From Bacillota bacterium (GTDB taxonomy: Bacteria; Bacillota_I; Bacilli_A; ML615J-28; CAG-698): DNA of 64,000 nt. The notes beneath the pieces are model-generated. The model made no database searches, was not told the DNA's origin, and saw only the letters and a list, made by a program, of their open reading frames with translations. Position numbers and translations under genes: made by a program. Shown piece after piece: positions 1 to 9,037 of the stretch; position 1 is the stretch's first letter; the number at the start of each line of letters is the position of its first letter. The stretch covers positions 14,799 through 78,798 of the forward strand of contig JAEYQM010000061.1 in assembly GCA_023410025.1 (NCBI GenBank), in the 5' to 3' direction.

Positions 1-20
1 ACAAATAATATCTAAAGTGA

Positions 21-26
21 TATAAT
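21..26 (+). promoter_or_regulatory. Extended -10 of the thrS leader promoter
   Basis: TATAAT preceded by TGA gives the TGnTATAAT form seen repeatedly in this window. The -35 would fall at the very edge of the window and cannot be judged. Transcription would start near position 33, just before the T-box leader. Confidence 0.6.
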
Positions 27-32
27 TTATTT

Positions 33-246
33 ATAGCGATGATAAGGACTCGATTATTAAATTACTGTTTCAAGCGATTGTAGGATGGTGTAAGCTACAT
101 AACAAGTTTTAATATTTACTACCTTTGAGCTGCCCTCGAAAGAAATGGCCGCATACCTGCGTTATTGGTTTGAGTCGTGCATGAAAAATGCAAATAAAGG
201 TGGTACCGCTGTAATTTCAGTCCTTGATATTCAAGGACTTTTTTTG
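33..246 (+). ncRNA. T-box leader (threonyl-tRNA sensing) of thrS
   Basis: The conserved T-box string AAGGTGGTACCGCT is at 197-210. It is followed at once by an intrinsic terminator: stem AGTCCTTGA (219-227), loop TAT, TCAAGGACT (231-239), then a T run to 245. The T-box side can pair within an antiterminator that excludes the terminator. Upstream sequence is long enough for Stem I. An ACC triplet at 121-123 is a reasonable candidate for the Thr specifier codon, but I did not fold Stem I rigorously. In the family, uncharged tRNA stabilises the antiterminator and lets transcription reach the synthetase gene, which fits the thrS downstream. Confidence 0.9.
219..246 (+). terminator. T-box regulated intrinsic terminator
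   Basis: A 9-bp perfect stem with a TAT loop followed by seven T residues. It lies between the T-box string and the thrS ribosome binding site, so it acts as the conditional attenuator of the leader. Confidence 0.88.
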
Positions 247-264
247 TATAAAAAGGAGATTAAT

Positions 265-2184
265 ATGAAAATAACATTTATCGATGGAAGTCAAAAAGAA
301 TTTGAAAATGGAAAAAGTGCTTACGATATAGCTAATAGCATTTCTCCATCACTTGCGAAAAAATCTATTTACGCAATTGTTAATAAACAAGAATATGATT
401 TAATGCGTCCAATTGAAGAAGATGCAACTTTAGAATTAAAATTTAAAGAAGATGCATTTGAGGTATTAAATCATTCTACAAGCCACGTAATGGCAACTGC
501 AATTAAAAGACTTTACCCAAATGCAACATTTGGTGTTGGTCCTGCAATTGAAGAAGGATTTTACTATGATGTAAATCCAGGTGAAGGAATTAAATTTACT
601 GAAGCTGATTTAGAAAAGATTGAAAAAGAAATGAAGAAAATTGCTTCTGAAGATTTAAAATTCATTAGAACTGTTGTATCACGCGAAGAAGCATTAAAAA
701 GATTTGCTAACGACAAATACAAAACAGAAATAATTAATGAATTACCAGTGGATAGCACAATTACATTATATAATTGTGGAGAGTTTGTAGACTTATGTAG
801 AGGACCACATTTACCATCAACTAAATATTCTAAAAATGTTAAATTATTAAATATTAGTGGTGCATATTGGCGTGGAGATTCTAATAATGAACAATTACAA
901 AGAATCTATGGGGTTGCATTTTTTGAAAATGAAGAACTTGCAAAACACTTAGAAAACTTAAAAGAAAGAGAAAAAAGAGATCACCGTCGATTAGGCCGTG
1001 AACTTGAATTATTCATGATTAGTGAATACGGACCAGGATTCCCATTCTGGTTACCAAAAGGAATGACTTTAAGAAAAACTCTTGAAAACTATTGGTACAA
1101 AATTCATACAAGAGAAGGTTATCAATTTATCCAAACTCCAATTATGTTAAACAAAGAGTTATGGGAAGTATCAGGACACTGGTTTAACTATCGTGACAAT
1201 ATGTATACTTCTGAAATTGATGATCGTGAATTTGCTATTAAACCAATGAACTGCCCTGGTGGATTATTAGTTTATAAGAATTCATTACACTCATATAAAG
1301 ATTTTCCATTAAGACTTGGTGAATTAGGATTAGTTCATCGCCATGAAGCAAGTGGTGCTTTAAATGGCTTATTTAGAGTTCGTACTTTTACACAAGATGA
1401 TGCACATATTTTCTTAACTGAAGATCAAATTGTTAATGAAATTGCAAGATTAATTAAATTGTTTGATGAAGTTTATCGTGTATTTAAATTAGATTATAAT
1501 ATTGAACTTTCAACAAGACCAGAAGAAAATTATATTGGTAATATTGCTGTTTGGGATAAAGCTGAAAAAGCATTAGCAGATGCTTGTAAAACTGCTGGAC
1601 GTAACTTTAAAATTAACCCAGGAGATGGAGCATTTTATGGTCCAAAACTTGACTTTAAATTACGTGACTCAATGAACCGTATCTGGCAATGTGGTACAAT
1701 CCAACTAGATATGAATCTTCCAGAAAGATTTGATATTACATACATTGATGAAAATGGAGAAAAACGTCGTCCAGTTATGTTACATAGAGCATTATTTGGA
1801 TCAATTGAAAGATTCATTGGTGTAATCACAGAACACTTTGGTGGTGCATTCCCAACATGGTTAGCTCCAGTTCAAGTTAAGGTTTTACCAGTAAATAATA
1901 ATTATCATTTAGAATATGCAAATCAAGTAGCTCAACAATTACGTGAAATGGATGTAAGAATTGAACTAGATGACCGTGATGAAAAATTAGGATATAAGAT
2001 TCGTGAAGCTCAAACTAAGAAAATCCCTTATCAAGTTGTAATTGGAGATAATGAAGTAAACTCTAACTCTGTAAATGTTCGTAAATATGGAGAAAACGAT
2101 AGTGTGACAATGTCTATTGATGAATTTAAGAAAATGATTAAACATGAAATTGTTACACTAGGGGTTGAAGATGGAAACAGATAA
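265..2184 (+). CDS. thrS: Threonine--tRNA ligase
   Basis: Class II aminoacyl-tRNA synthetase that charges tRNA-Thr. The chosen ATG at 265 follows AAAAGGAG at 251-258 and gives 639 residues, the usual length. An in-frame upstream extension runs through the T-box leader and is rejected. Order of domains: N-terminal TGS domain (MKITFIDGSQKEF onward), the second N-terminal editing domain with HSTSHVMA, then the class II catalytic core with the motif 2 region (RHEASGAL, RTFTQDDAHIF) and a C-terminal anticodon-binding domain starting near WLAPVQVKVLP. The stop overlaps the next gene by 14 bp, suggesting cotranscription. Expression is controlled by the T-box. Confidence 0.97.
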   Translation: MKITFIDGSQKEFENGKSAYDIANSISPSLAKKSIYAIVNKQEYDLMRPIEEDATLELKFKEDAFEVLNHSTSHVMATAIKRLYPNATFGVGPAIEEGFYYDVNPGEGIKFTEADLEKIEKEMKKIASEDLKFIRTVVSREEALKRFANDKYKTEIINELPVDSTITLYNCGEFVDLCRGPHLPSTKYSKNVKLLNISGAYWRGDSNNEQLQRIYGVAFFENEELAKHLENLKEREKRDHRRLGRELELFMISEYGPGFPFWLPKGMTLRKTLENYWYKIHTREGYQFIQTPIMLNKELWEVSGHWFNYRDNMYTSEIDDREFAIKPMNCPGGLLVYKNSLHSYKDFPLRLGELGLVHRHEASGALNGLFRVRTFTQDDAHIFLTEDQIVNEIARLIKLFDEVYRVFKLDYNIELSTRPEENYIGNIAVWDKAEKALADACKTAGRNFKINPGDGAFYGPKLDFKLRDSMNRIWQCGTIQLDMNLPERFDITYIDENGEKRRPVMLHRALFGSIERFIGVITEHFGGAFPTWLAPVQVKVLPVNNNYHLEYANQVAQQLREMDVRIELDDRDEKLGYKIREAQTKKIPYQVVIGDNEVNSNSVNVRKYGENDSVTMSIDEFKKMIKHEIVTLGVEDGNR

Positions 2185-2866
2185 TGTTTATAAAGTTTCT
2201 TTCTTCTCTAATATAATTTGGATGATATTAGGTCCGACCATTGTCTTAATCCCTGTTTCTATTTTTATGTATCAAGGAATTAATCTTGAGGATTTAACTG
2301 ATTCCAATACAATTTCGGCGGTGATGGTTTCTCAAGCAATTAGTAATGTCATTCCAATAGTGATAAGCGTAGTCCTATTGAGAAGATTACTTTTAAGTGA
2401 GTTAATAGATTTTAAAAATAATTTAAAACGAAGCATAACTATTGTCCTTTTAGGAATATCAGGAATTTATTTTGCTAACATTATCCTTTCAATAATCTAT
2501 AGTTTATTAAATGTTACGGGGGATTCTGAAAACCAACAAATTATTGAAACGGCTTTATCATCACCAGTTAGACCTGTTGTAATAATTATGATATTAGTCT
2601 TAGCACCAATTCTAGAGGAATTAATATTTAGAAAATTCTTAATTGGATATTTTAAATCTAAACAATTGAACCCATGGATTCCATATATTATTAGTATTGT
2701 TGTGTTTGCAGCAATTCATATGAACTTTACAATTGAAGATTTAATATTTTTCCCAGCATATTTGGTATTATCAGCTGTTATTACATTAGCTTATAAATAC
2801 TCTGGAAACAATATTTATGTAGCTATATTAGTACATTTTCTAAATAATTTATTATCGCTAATATGA
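2171..2866 (+). CDS. CPBP family intramembrane glutamic endopeptidase
   Basis: Polytopic membrane protein of the CPBP (Abi/CaaX-like) family. The three conserved motifs are visible in order: EExxxR as LEELIFRKF, a histidine with hydrophobic context in AAIHMNF, and HFLNN near the C-terminus. Several hydrophobic segments span the protein. The start is placed at the ATG at 2171, six bases after AGGGG (2160-2164); an in-frame TTG lies six bases earlier. It overlaps the end of thrS, and its stop overlaps the start of the following TPR gene (ATGA), so the three are probably translated from one message. Family members process prenylated or signal-like peptides or act in bacteriocin immunity. The substrate here is unknown. 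Confidence 0.85.
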   Translation: METDNVYKVSFFSNIIWMILGPTIVLIPVSIFMYQGINLEDLTDSNTISAVMVSQAISNVIPIVISVVLLRRLLLSELIDFKNNLKRSITIVLLGISGIYFANIILSIIYSLLNVTGDSENQQIIETALSSPVRPVVIIMILVLAPILEELIFRKFLIGYFKSKQLNPWIPYIISIVVFAAIHMNFTIEDLIFFPAYLVLSAVITLAYKYSGNNIYVAILVHFLNNLLSLI

Positions 2867-3765
2867 ACTTAAAAAAATATGGTAAACTTGTAGAATGTGC
2901 AAGAGAAAATTTTGAAAATAGTAAATATCAAGAAGCTTTAGAAATATTAGAAAAAGCTTTTGAAATGGGAATTATTCTAGATGATTTAAATCTTTTAGGA
3001 TTTATCTATATCGAACTAGGAAAATATAGCCTTGCTGAAGATGTATTTAAAAAAGTTCTTTCTCAAGAAAGAAATCCAAAGAGTTATTATGGTCTAGGTT
3101 GTATAAATGATCGACTTGGAAAATATAAAGAAGCAGTAATAATGTATGAAGAGTCGATTAGATTTGATGATACAAATCCTTTAGTATTATTTGACTGTGC
3201 ATATTTATATGATGATTTAGGAAATAAAGATAAATCAAAATACTATTATGAAAAATTATTAAAGATTAATCCTGATGATTTTTGGGGTAATATAAATTTA
3301 GGTACTATTTATGATTGTGAAGGAAATAATGAAAAAGCATTGGAACTTTTTCTTAAAGCCTATAGTATTGATCCTAATTCACCTATGGTCAATTATAACT
3401 TAGGTGTTACCTATAGTAATCTTAATAATAAAGAATTAGCTTTGAAACATTATTTTGAAGAAATAGAAAAAAATAATAAATATGTACCTGCATATTATAA
3501 TTTAGCTCTATTATATAAGGATGCTTATAATGATTATGAAAAAGCAAAATTGTATTATCTAGAAGGATTAAAGATTGATCAAAATAATTATCTTATATGG
3601 TATAATCTTGGTTGTTTATATGCCTTAATGAAAGACTATAAAAATGCATATGATTGTTTCTTAATATTAAAATATAGGTCAAAAGAGTTATTTGAATCAA
3701 TGAATGAAGATGAAGAACTTGAAGAGTTCAAATTATCTGATGAATATAAGAGATTATGGGAATAA
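2863..3765 (+). CDS. TPR repeat protein
   Basis: A 300-residue soluble protein built almost entirely from tetratricopeptide repeats. The recurring pattern (for example LGCINDRLGKYKEAVIMYEES, INLGTIYDCEGNNEKALELF, YNLGVTYSNLNNKELALKHY) gives about seven or eight units. No signal peptide or membrane segment is seen. The ATG overlaps the stop of the CPBP gene by four bases, so translational coupling is likely. TPR proteins are protein-protein adaptors; no partner can be named from sequence. The gene ends inside a strong terminator hairpin. Confidence 0.85.
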   Translation: MNLKKYGKLVECARENFENSKYQEALEILEKAFEMGIILDDLNLLGFIYIELGKYSLAEDVFKKVLSQERNPKSYYGLGCINDRLGKYKEAVIMYEESIRFDDTNPLVLFDCAYLYDDLGNKDKSKYYYEKLLKINPDDFWGNINLGTIYDCEGNNEKALELFLKAYSIDPNSPMVNYNLGVTYSNLNNKELALKHYFEEIEKNNKYVPAYYNLALLYKDAYNDYEKAKLYYLEGLKIDQNNYLIWYNLGCLYALMKDYKNAYDCFLILKYRSKELFESMNEDEELEEFKLSDEYKRLWE

Positions 3766-3782
3766 GCCCATAATCTTTTTTT
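3751..3782 (+). terminator. Intrinsic terminator of the thrS-CPBP-TPR operon
   Basis: Perfect 10-bp stem AGATTATGGG / CCCATAATCT (3751-3760, 3767-3776), six-base loop, then a T run. The stop codon of the TPR gene lies within the hairpin. Confidence 0.9.
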
Positions 3783-3815
3783 ATATAAACATATATTATA
3801 ATCGAGGTGTAAAAA

Positions 3816-4298
3816 ATGATAATTGATGTTAAAAAATACTTAAGAAATTCATCAAGAGAAACTTATACTGTAAAACAAGGCGATAGTTTATATAAAATAT
3901 CAAAACAATATGGTATATCAATTGATGATTTAATGGAAATTAATGAACTAGATAGTACTATGATTTATCCAAATCAAGTTTTAATTATTTCTAAGTCTAT
4001 TCCAACTGGTGGAATGTATTTTGTTGAGTATATTGTTAAACCTAATGATACTTTAAGTACAATCGCAAAAGCAAACAATGTTACTACTGAATCAATCGGA
4101 AAATATAATGATGTAACAAAAATAATTTTAGCTGAAGGGCAAATAATGAATTTACCTGGATCATACAAAACATATTTAATTCAAGAAGGAGACAAAATTT
4201 CAGATATTCTTGCTAAAACAAATTTAACTCTAGATCAATTCTTAGAGTATAACCTATCTAAATTATTGACTCCAGGTATCATTATATATTACAGATAA
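3816..4298 (+). CDS. Triple LysM domain protein
   Basis: A 160-residue protein with three consecutive LysM-like units. The first is clear (YTVKQGDSLYKISKQYGISIDDLMEIN), the second also (YIVKPNDTLSTIAKANNVTTESIGKYN), and the third is more divergent (YLIQEGDKISDILAKTNLTLDQFLEYN). LysM binds N-acetylglucosamine in peptidoglycan or chitin. The start MIIDVKKYL follows CGAGGTG and shows no signal peptide or membrane anchor, so export is not explained by the sequence. No catalytic domain is attached. It sits alone between two terminators. Confidence 0.85.
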   Translation: MIIDVKKYLRNSSRETYTVKQGDSLYKISKQYGISIDDLMEINELDSTMIYPNQVLIISKSIPTGGMYFVEYIVKPNDTLSTIAKANNVTTESIGKYNDVTKIILAEGQIMNLPGSYKTYLIQEGDKISDILAKTNLTLDQFLEYNLSKLLTPGIIIYYR

Positions 4299-4320
4299 AG
4301 CCTATGTAGGCTTTTTCTTT
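4297..4320 (+). terminator. Terminator after the LysM gene
   Basis: Stem AAAGCCTA / TAGGCTTT (4297-4304, 4307-4314) with a two-base gap and a following T-rich tract. It begins at the stop codon. Confidence 0.85.
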
Positions 4321-4324
4321 TTTC

Positions 4325-4353
4325 TTGAAGAAAACGCTAAATTATAGTATAAT
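4325..4353 (+). promoter_or_regulatory. Promoter of trmFO-xerC-dut
   Basis: -35 TTGAAG (4325-4330) and -10 TATAAT (4348-4353) with 17-bp spacing, a near-consensus vegetative promoter directly after the upstream terminator. Confidence 0.75.
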
Positions 4354-4379
4354 AGAAAAAGTAGAAGGCGGTAAACAAA

Positions 4380-5675
4380 ATGACAGTAAATGTAATTGGA
4401 GCTGGACTGGCTGGGTCTGAGGCTACATATCAGTTAATAAAAAGAGGAATAAAAGTAAGATTATATGAAATGCGCCCTGTTAAATCAACAGAAGCACATA
4501 CAACAGATAGATTTGCTGAACTTGTTTGTAGTAATTCATTGAGAGCAAGATCGGTTGAAAATGCAGTAGGATTATTAAAAGAAGAAATGAAATTAATTGA
4601 TTCACTAATAATGGATGCAGCATTAAAAAATGAAGTTGATGCTGGTGGAGCAGTAGCAGTAGATAGAGTTAATTTTAGTAATTATATTACTGAATATTTA
4701 AAGAATCACGAACTTGTTGAGGTAATTAATGAAGAAGTAACAAGTATTCCTGAAGGACCTACAATTATTGCCTCAGGTCCACTAACAAGTGAATTATTAT
4801 CAAATGAAATTTTAAAAATTTGTGGAAATGAAGAGTTATATTTTTTTGATTCAGTAGCTCCAATTGTTAGAGAAGATTCAATAAATAAAGAAGTTGCCTA
4901 CTTAAAAAGTAGATATGATAAAGGGGAAGCAAGTTATTATAACTGCCCTATGACAAAAGAAGAATATGAGTTATTTTATAATGAATTAATTAATGCTGAA
5001 TGTGTTATTCCTGAAGAATATGAATTAAAGGTATTTGAAGGATGTATGGCTATTGAAGATATGGCAAAACGTGGAAAAGAAACATTGCTATATGGCCCAT
5101 TAAAACCTGTAGGGCTTGATGATCCAAGGACAGGTAAAAGACCATATGCCGTAGTTCAACTCCGTCAAGATGATGCATTAAAAACAATGTATAATCTAGT
5201 TGGTTTTCAAACTCATTTAAAATGGCCAGAACAAAAGAGAATATTAAGATTAATACCAGGTCTTGAAAAATGTGAAATCGTAAGATATGGTGTAATGCAT
5301 AGAAATACATATATAAATGCTCCAAAGTTTCTAAACAAATATTTCCAATTTGAATTAAGAAAAGATCTGTTTTTTGCAGGTCAAATTACAGGAGTCGAAG
5401 GGTATTTAGAAAGTGCAGCTAGTGGGATGATTGCTGGAATTAATATGGCTAAATACTTACAAAACAAGCCAATGGTTGATTTTTCTAATATTACAAGTTT
5501 AGGTTCATTATCATATCATGTAAGCACAAAAACAAGTAATTATTTACCAATGAATGTAAACTTTGGTTTATTTGAACAACTTGATGGTTATATTAAGAAA
5601 AAAGATCGTAAACAACTATATGCAAATAGAAGTTTAGAAAAAATAAAAGAATTATTAGGGGAAATAAATGATTGA
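4380..5675 (+). CDS. trmFO: Methylenetetrahydrofolate--tRNA-(uracil-5-)-methyltransferase TrmFO
   Basis: Folate- and FAD-dependent enzyme that makes ribothymidine at U54 of tRNA. The N-terminal FAD-binding Rossmann motif reads [13 protein letters not shown]. The family signature region [16 protein letters not shown] follows, and the [20 protein letters not shown] stretch near the C-terminus is the second conserved flavin-binding region. The length of 431 residues is usual. AGGCGG lies nine bases before the ATG. It overlaps the following xerC-like gene by eight bases. The trmFO-xerC pairing is a well-known Bacillota arrangement. Confidence 0.97.
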   Translation: MTVNVIGAGLAGSEATYQLIKRGIKVRLYEMRPVKSTEAHTTDRFAELVCSNSLRARSVENAVGLLKEEMKLIDSLIMDAALKNEVDAGGAVAVDRVNFSNYITEYLKNHELVEVINEEVTSIPEGPTIIASGPLTSELLSNEILKICGNEELYFFDSVAPIVREDSINKEVAYLKSRYDKGEASYYNCPMTKEEYELFYNELINAECVIPEEYELKVFEGCMAIEDMAKRGKETLLYGPLKPVGLDDPRTGKRPYAVVQLRQDDALKTMYNLVGFQTHLKWPEQKRILRLIPGLEKCEIVRYGVMHRNTYINAPKFLNKYFQFELRKDLFFAGQITGVEGYLESAASGMIAGINMAKYLQNKPMVDFSNITSLGSLSYHVSTKTSNYLPMNVNFGLFEQLDGYIKKKDRKQLYANRSLEKIKELLGEIND

Positions 5676-6579
5676 AAAATTTAGGAGTTATCTAATTAAT
5701 GAAAGAAGATATTCTGAGTATACTGTATTAAATTATATTAATGATATACATGAGTTTGAGAATTATTTAAAAATAAATGAGTATGGTAATTTACTTAAAT
5801 TACGTTTAAATATTAGTAGATATTATTTATCACATTTAAACGATAAAGCTTATAGTTCAAGAACAATTGCTAGAAAAATGAGTAGTTTGAGAAGCTTTTA
5901 CCGTTTTCTTCTTAAGGAAGGACTTGTAAATGTTAATTACTTTCAAGATATTTCTTCTCCTAAAATTGATAAAACAATTCCTAAGTTTTTATATACTAAA
6001 GAAATTGATGCATTATTTAACGCAATAAACACAAATACAGCAATTGGTCGAAGAGATTATGCGCTTTTAGAATTAATGTACGGAACAGGTATTCGTGTTA
6101 GTGAATTTTGTAATATTAAATTATCAGATATAGATTTTTATAATAATGAAATTATCATTTTTGGTAAAGGAAAAAAAGAAAGATATTTACCAATATATGA
6201 TAGTTTAAAAGAGGCTCTACTCGATTATATTAACTATGGCAGGCAAGAAATGCTTGCAAGAAATAAAGATGGATATTGTGATAAATTATTTTTAAATTTT
6301 AAAGGAGGCCCCTTAACAACTAGAGGAGTTCGAGTAATACTGAATAATATTACGGAAAAAGCATCTGAAAATTTAAAAATAAGTCCCCATATGTTGAGAC
6401 ATTCATTTGCTACACACTTACTTGATAATGGTGCAGATTTAAGAAGTGTTCAAGAATTATTAGGTCATGAAAATTTACAAACAACGCAAATATATACACA
6501 TGTTTCTAAAGAAAGATTAAAAAGGGATTATATGGAATATTTTCCGAGAGCTAAGAGGGATGACGATGAGAAAATTTGA
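5668..6579 (+). CDS. xerC: Tyrosine recombinase XerC-like
   Basis: Site-specific tyrosine recombinase, most likely the chromosome dimer resolution enzyme acting at dif. The N-terminal SAM-like core-binding domain occupies roughly residues 1-90. The catalytic domain shows Arg in GTGIRVSE (about residue 143), Lys in [33 protein letters not shown] with His and Arg, [14 protein letters not shown] with the second His and the Tyr nucleophile. All residues of the R-K-H-R-H-Y set are present, so it should be active. 303 residues is standard. The start overlaps trmFO and follows AGGGG. XerC versus XerD cannot be settled from sequence alone; the trmFO neighbourhood favours XerC. Confidence 0.92.
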   Translation: MIEKFRSYLINERRYSEYTVLNYINDIHEFENYLKINEYGNLLKLRLNISRYYLSHLNDKAYSSRTIARKMSSLRSFYRFLLKEGLVNVNYFQDISSPKIDKTIPKFLYTKEIDALFNAINTNTAIGRRDYALLELMYGTGIRVSEFCNIKLSDIDFYNNEIIIFGKGKKERYLPIYDSLKEALLDYINYGRQEMLARNKDGYCDKLFLNFKGGPLTTRGVRVILNNITEKASENLKISPHMLRHSFATHLLDNGADLRSVQELLGHENLQTTQIYTHVSKERLKRDYMEYFPRAKRDDDEKI

Positions 6580-6994
6580 AAAATTAGTTGATGATGTAAC
6601 TTTACCCAAAAGACAAACAAAATATAGTGCTGGTTATGATTTTTACGCATATGAAGATACTTTGATTAAATCTAAAACAATGCAAATAATAAAAACAAAT
6701 GTAAAATGCATGATGGAAGAAGATGAGTTTCTAGCAATTTACCTTCGAAGTAGTTTGGGGATTAAACATGGGTTAATGCTTGCAAATCAAACAGGTATAA
6801 TTGATAAAGATTATTATGGAAATAAAGATAATGATGGCCACATTATGGTTGCCTTATATAATAATTCTGATAAAGATTTTCTACTTAAAAAAAATGAAAG
6901 ATTCTGCCAAGGAATATTTCAAAAATACTATTTAACTGATGATGACGATGTTAATAGTGTTAGGGATGGTGGAATTGGAAGCACAAACATCTAG
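6566..6994 (+). CDS. dut: dUTP diphosphatase
   Basis: Trimeric dUTPase that hydrolyses dUTP to dUMP. The five family motifs are in order: AGYDFYA (1), RSSLG (2), NQTGIIDKDYYGN (3, with the catalytic Asp context), RFCQGIFQKY (4) and RDGGIGSTN (5). The last has Ile where Phe is common in the GGFGST loop. The ATG at 6566 is chosen because AGAGG is seven bases upstream; an ATG at 6560 sits too close to it. The gene overlaps xerC by 14 bp and closes the trmFO operon. 142 residues is normal. Confidence 0.93.
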   Translation: MRKFEKLVDDVTLPKRQTKYSAGYDFYAYEDTLIKSKTMQIIKTNVKCMMEEDEFLAIYLRSSLGIKHGLMLANQTGIIDKDYYGNKDNDGHIMVALYNNSDKDFLLKKNERFCQGIFQKYYLTDDDDVNSVRDGGIGSTNI

Positions 6995-7038
6995 GAAATT
7001 TTAATAAAAATATTTTCTTATTAGTTTAATGTTTGTCT

Positions 7039-7066
7039 TGCTTATACATAATATTTGTGGTATAAT
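7039..7066 (+). promoter_or_regulatory. Promoter of rpsB-tsf
   Basis: -35 TTGCTT (7039-7044), 16-bp spacer, extended -10 TGGTATAAT ending at 7066. Confidence 0.75.
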
Positions 7067-7069
7067 ATT

Positions 7070-7184
7070 ACAGGCAAAAAAAATACACACACTGTTGGAG
7101 AATGTCGTCAAGTGCACTTAGGTGAGGCGGTATTTGATGAAGATAGTGGAGGCCAAACAAAATAAAAATGGAGGAAAAATAATA
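7070..7184 (+). promoter_or_regulatory. Long rpsB 5' leader, possible ribosomal-protein leader RNA
   Basis: About 115 nt lie between the predicted start of transcription and the rpsB ATG. This stretch is noticeably richer in G (GTGAGGCGG, AGTGGAGGCC) than other untranslated regions nearby, which hints at a structured RNA. S2 leaders that bind the ribosomal protein are known in bacteria, but I do not recognise a specific family here. No terminator-like hairpin is obvious. Confidence 0.4.
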
Positions 7185-8084
7185 ATGTCAGTAATTTCTA
7201 AAAAACAATTACTAGAAGCAGGAGTTCATTTCGGTCATAATACTCGCCGTTGGAATCCTAAAATGAAAGAGTATATTTACGAAGAAAGAAATGGTATTTA
7301 TATCATTGACTTAACAAAAACAGAAAAGTATGTAGAAGATGCATATAAAGCATTATACACTATTGCTCAAAACAATGGACGTGTAATCTTCGTTGGTACT
7401 CGTAAACAAACTCAAGATGTTATAAAAGAAGAAGCAATTCGTTCAGGTCAATACTATGTTGATCAACGTTGGTTAGGTGGAACTCTTACTAACTTCAAAA
7501 CAATCAGAAAGAGCGTTGCAAGATTAGTTAAGATTGAAGAAATGGAAGAAACAGGAGTATTCGATGTTTTACCTAAAAAAGAAGTTATTCTTTTAAAGAA
7601 AGAAAAAGAAAAATTAGAAAAATACTTTAGTGGAATTAGAGAAATGAGAGAACTTCCAGATGCAATGTTCGTAGTTGATCCTAAGACTGAACACAATGCA
7701 GTTGCTGAAGCTCGTAAATTAAATATACCTGTATTTGCATTAGTAGATACAAACTGTGATCCAGATGAAGTTGATTATGTAATCCCTGGAAATGACGACG
7801 CAATTAGAAGCGTTAAATTAATTGTTGCTACAATGGCTAACGCAGTTGTTGAAGCAAATGGTGGAACTCCAATCACTATTGAATTTACAGAAGAAATGAC
7901 TCAAGAAGATAAAAAATCTCAAAACAATAATAGAAACAGACGTGGAAATAATAGAGATAATAGAGACAATAGAGATAGAGATTACAAAGGCAATAATAAT
8001 AACAAACCAAAAAGACCTTACAAGAATACTGATAAAGTAGAAGTTACTAAAGTTGCTCCAAAGCAACCTGTTGAAACAAAGTAA
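7185..8084 (+). CDS. rpsB: 30S ribosomal protein S2
   Basis: Small-subunit protein S2. The N-terminus [25 protein letters not shown] is diagnostic, as is [11 protein letters not shown] and the [18 protein letters not shown] segment ([29 protein letters not shown]). The ATG at 7185 follows GGAGG (7170-7174); a longer in-frame reading from a GTG at 7122 would run through the leader and is rejected. At 299 residues it is about 50 longer than usual. The extra C-terminus from about residue 240 is low-complexity and charged, rich in Asn, Arg, Asp and Lys. Confidence 0.97.
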   Translation: MSVISKKQLLEAGVHFGHNTRRWNPKMKEYIYEERNGIYIIDLTKTEKYVEDAYKALYTIAQNNGRVIFVGTRKQTQDVIKEEAIRSGQYYVDQRWLGGTLTNFKTIRKSVARLVKIEEMEETGVFDVLPKKEVILLKKEKEKLEKYFSGIREMRELPDAMFVVDPKTEHNAVAEARKLNIPVFALVDTNCDPDEVDYVIPGNDDAIRSVKLIVATMANAVVEANGGTPITIEFTEEMTQEDKKSQNNNRNRRGNNRDNRDNRDRDYKGNNNNKPKRPYKNTDKVEVTKVAPKQPVETK

Positions 8085-8103
8085 CTCATAAGGAGGATAT
8101 ATA

Positions 8104-8976
8104 ATGATTAGTGCACAATTAGTAAAAGAATTACGTGAAATTACTGGCGCTGGTATGATGGATTGCAAAAAAGCTTTAACTGAAACAAATGGTGATATTG
8201 AAGCTGCAATCACATGGTTACGTGAAAAAGGTATTTCAAAGGCTGCAAAAAAAGCTGATCGTATTGCTGCTGAAGGAGCATGTGCTGTTTTAGTAAAAGG
8301 TAATAAAGCTGTTGTTTATGAATTAAACAGTGAAACAGATTTCGTAGCTAAAAATGAAAACTTTATAAATGTTGTAAGTGAAGTAGGTAACTTAATTGTT
8401 AATAGCAATGCTACAAATACTGAAGAAGCTTTACAAATCAATGCAAACGGAGTAAAAATTGAAGATGTAATTATCGCTGCTACAGCTAAAATCGGCGAAA
8501 AAATTTCTCTTCGTAGAGTAAATGTTGTTAATAAAACAGATTCTCAATCTTTCGGTGCATATTCTCATATGGGTGGAAAAATTGTTGTTCTTACAGTTCT
8601 TGAAGGAGCAAACGAAGAAATTGCAAAAGATGTAGCAATGCATGTTGCAGCTATGAAACCATTATACTTAGATATGTCTGAAGTATCAGAAGAAGAAATT
8701 CAAAAAGAAAGAGAAATTGCAAAACAACAATCTCTTAACGAAGGCAAACCATTAAATATTGTTGAAAAAATGATAGATGGTAGAGTTAATAAATATTTTA
8801 AAGAAATTTGTCTTGTAAATCAACCATTTGTTAAGAACCCTGATCAAACAGTTGAACAATATGTTAAGGCAAATAACGGCAAAATTGTTAAATTTTTGCG
8901 CCTTGAAGTTGGAGAAGGAATCGAAAAGAAAAAAGACGATTTTGTTGCAGAAGTAATGAAAGCTGTAAACAACTAA
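8104..8976 (+). CDS. tsf: Translation elongation factor Ts
   Basis: Guanine nucleotide exchange factor for EF-Tu. The N-terminal UBA-like domain reads [37 protein letters not shown], and the second signature [15 protein letters not shown] follows. 290 residues is typical. AAGGAGGATATATA precedes the ATG. It is 19 bp from rpsB, the standard rpsB-tsf pair, and is followed by a terminator. Confidence 0.97.
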   Translation: MISAQLVKELREITGAGMMDCKKALTETNGDIEAAITWLREKGISKAAKKADRIAAEGACAVLVKGNKAVVYELNSETDFVAKNENFINVVSEVGNLIVNSNATNTEEALQINANGVKIEDVIIAATAKIGEKISLRRVNVVNKTDSQSFGAYSHMGGKIVVLTVLEGANEEIAKDVAMHVAAMKPLYLDMSEVSEEEIQKEREIAKQQSLNEGKPLNIVEKMIDGRVNKYFKEICLVNQPFVKNPDQTVEQYVKANNGKIVKFLRLEVGEGIEKKKDDFVAEVMKAVNN

Positions 8977-8981
8977 CAAAT

Positions 8982-9010
8982 AAAGGCACAAAATTAAATG
9001 TGCCTTTTTA
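8982..9010 (+). terminator. Terminator after tsf
   Basis: Stem AAAGGCACA / TGTGCCTTT (8982-8990, 8999-9007), eight-base loop, short T run. Confidence 0.85.
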
Positions 9011-9037
9011 TTTAAAATACGAAAGGGGTCTAAAATC

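Noticed and set aside
145..264. In-frame N-terminal extension of thrS
   Set aside because: It runs through the T-box and terminator. The ATG at 265 has a good ribosome binding site and gives the standard TGS-domain N-terminus.
5668..6579. Integrase of a mobile element
   Set aside because: The gene follows trmFO, has the typical XerC length, and no attachment site or cargo genes are nearby, so a housekeeping Xer recombinase is more likely.
7122..7184. GTG-started extension of rpsB
   Set aside because: It lies in the untranslated leader. S2 proteins begin at the [11 protein letters not shown] region, and GGAGG is correctly placed for the ATG at 7185.
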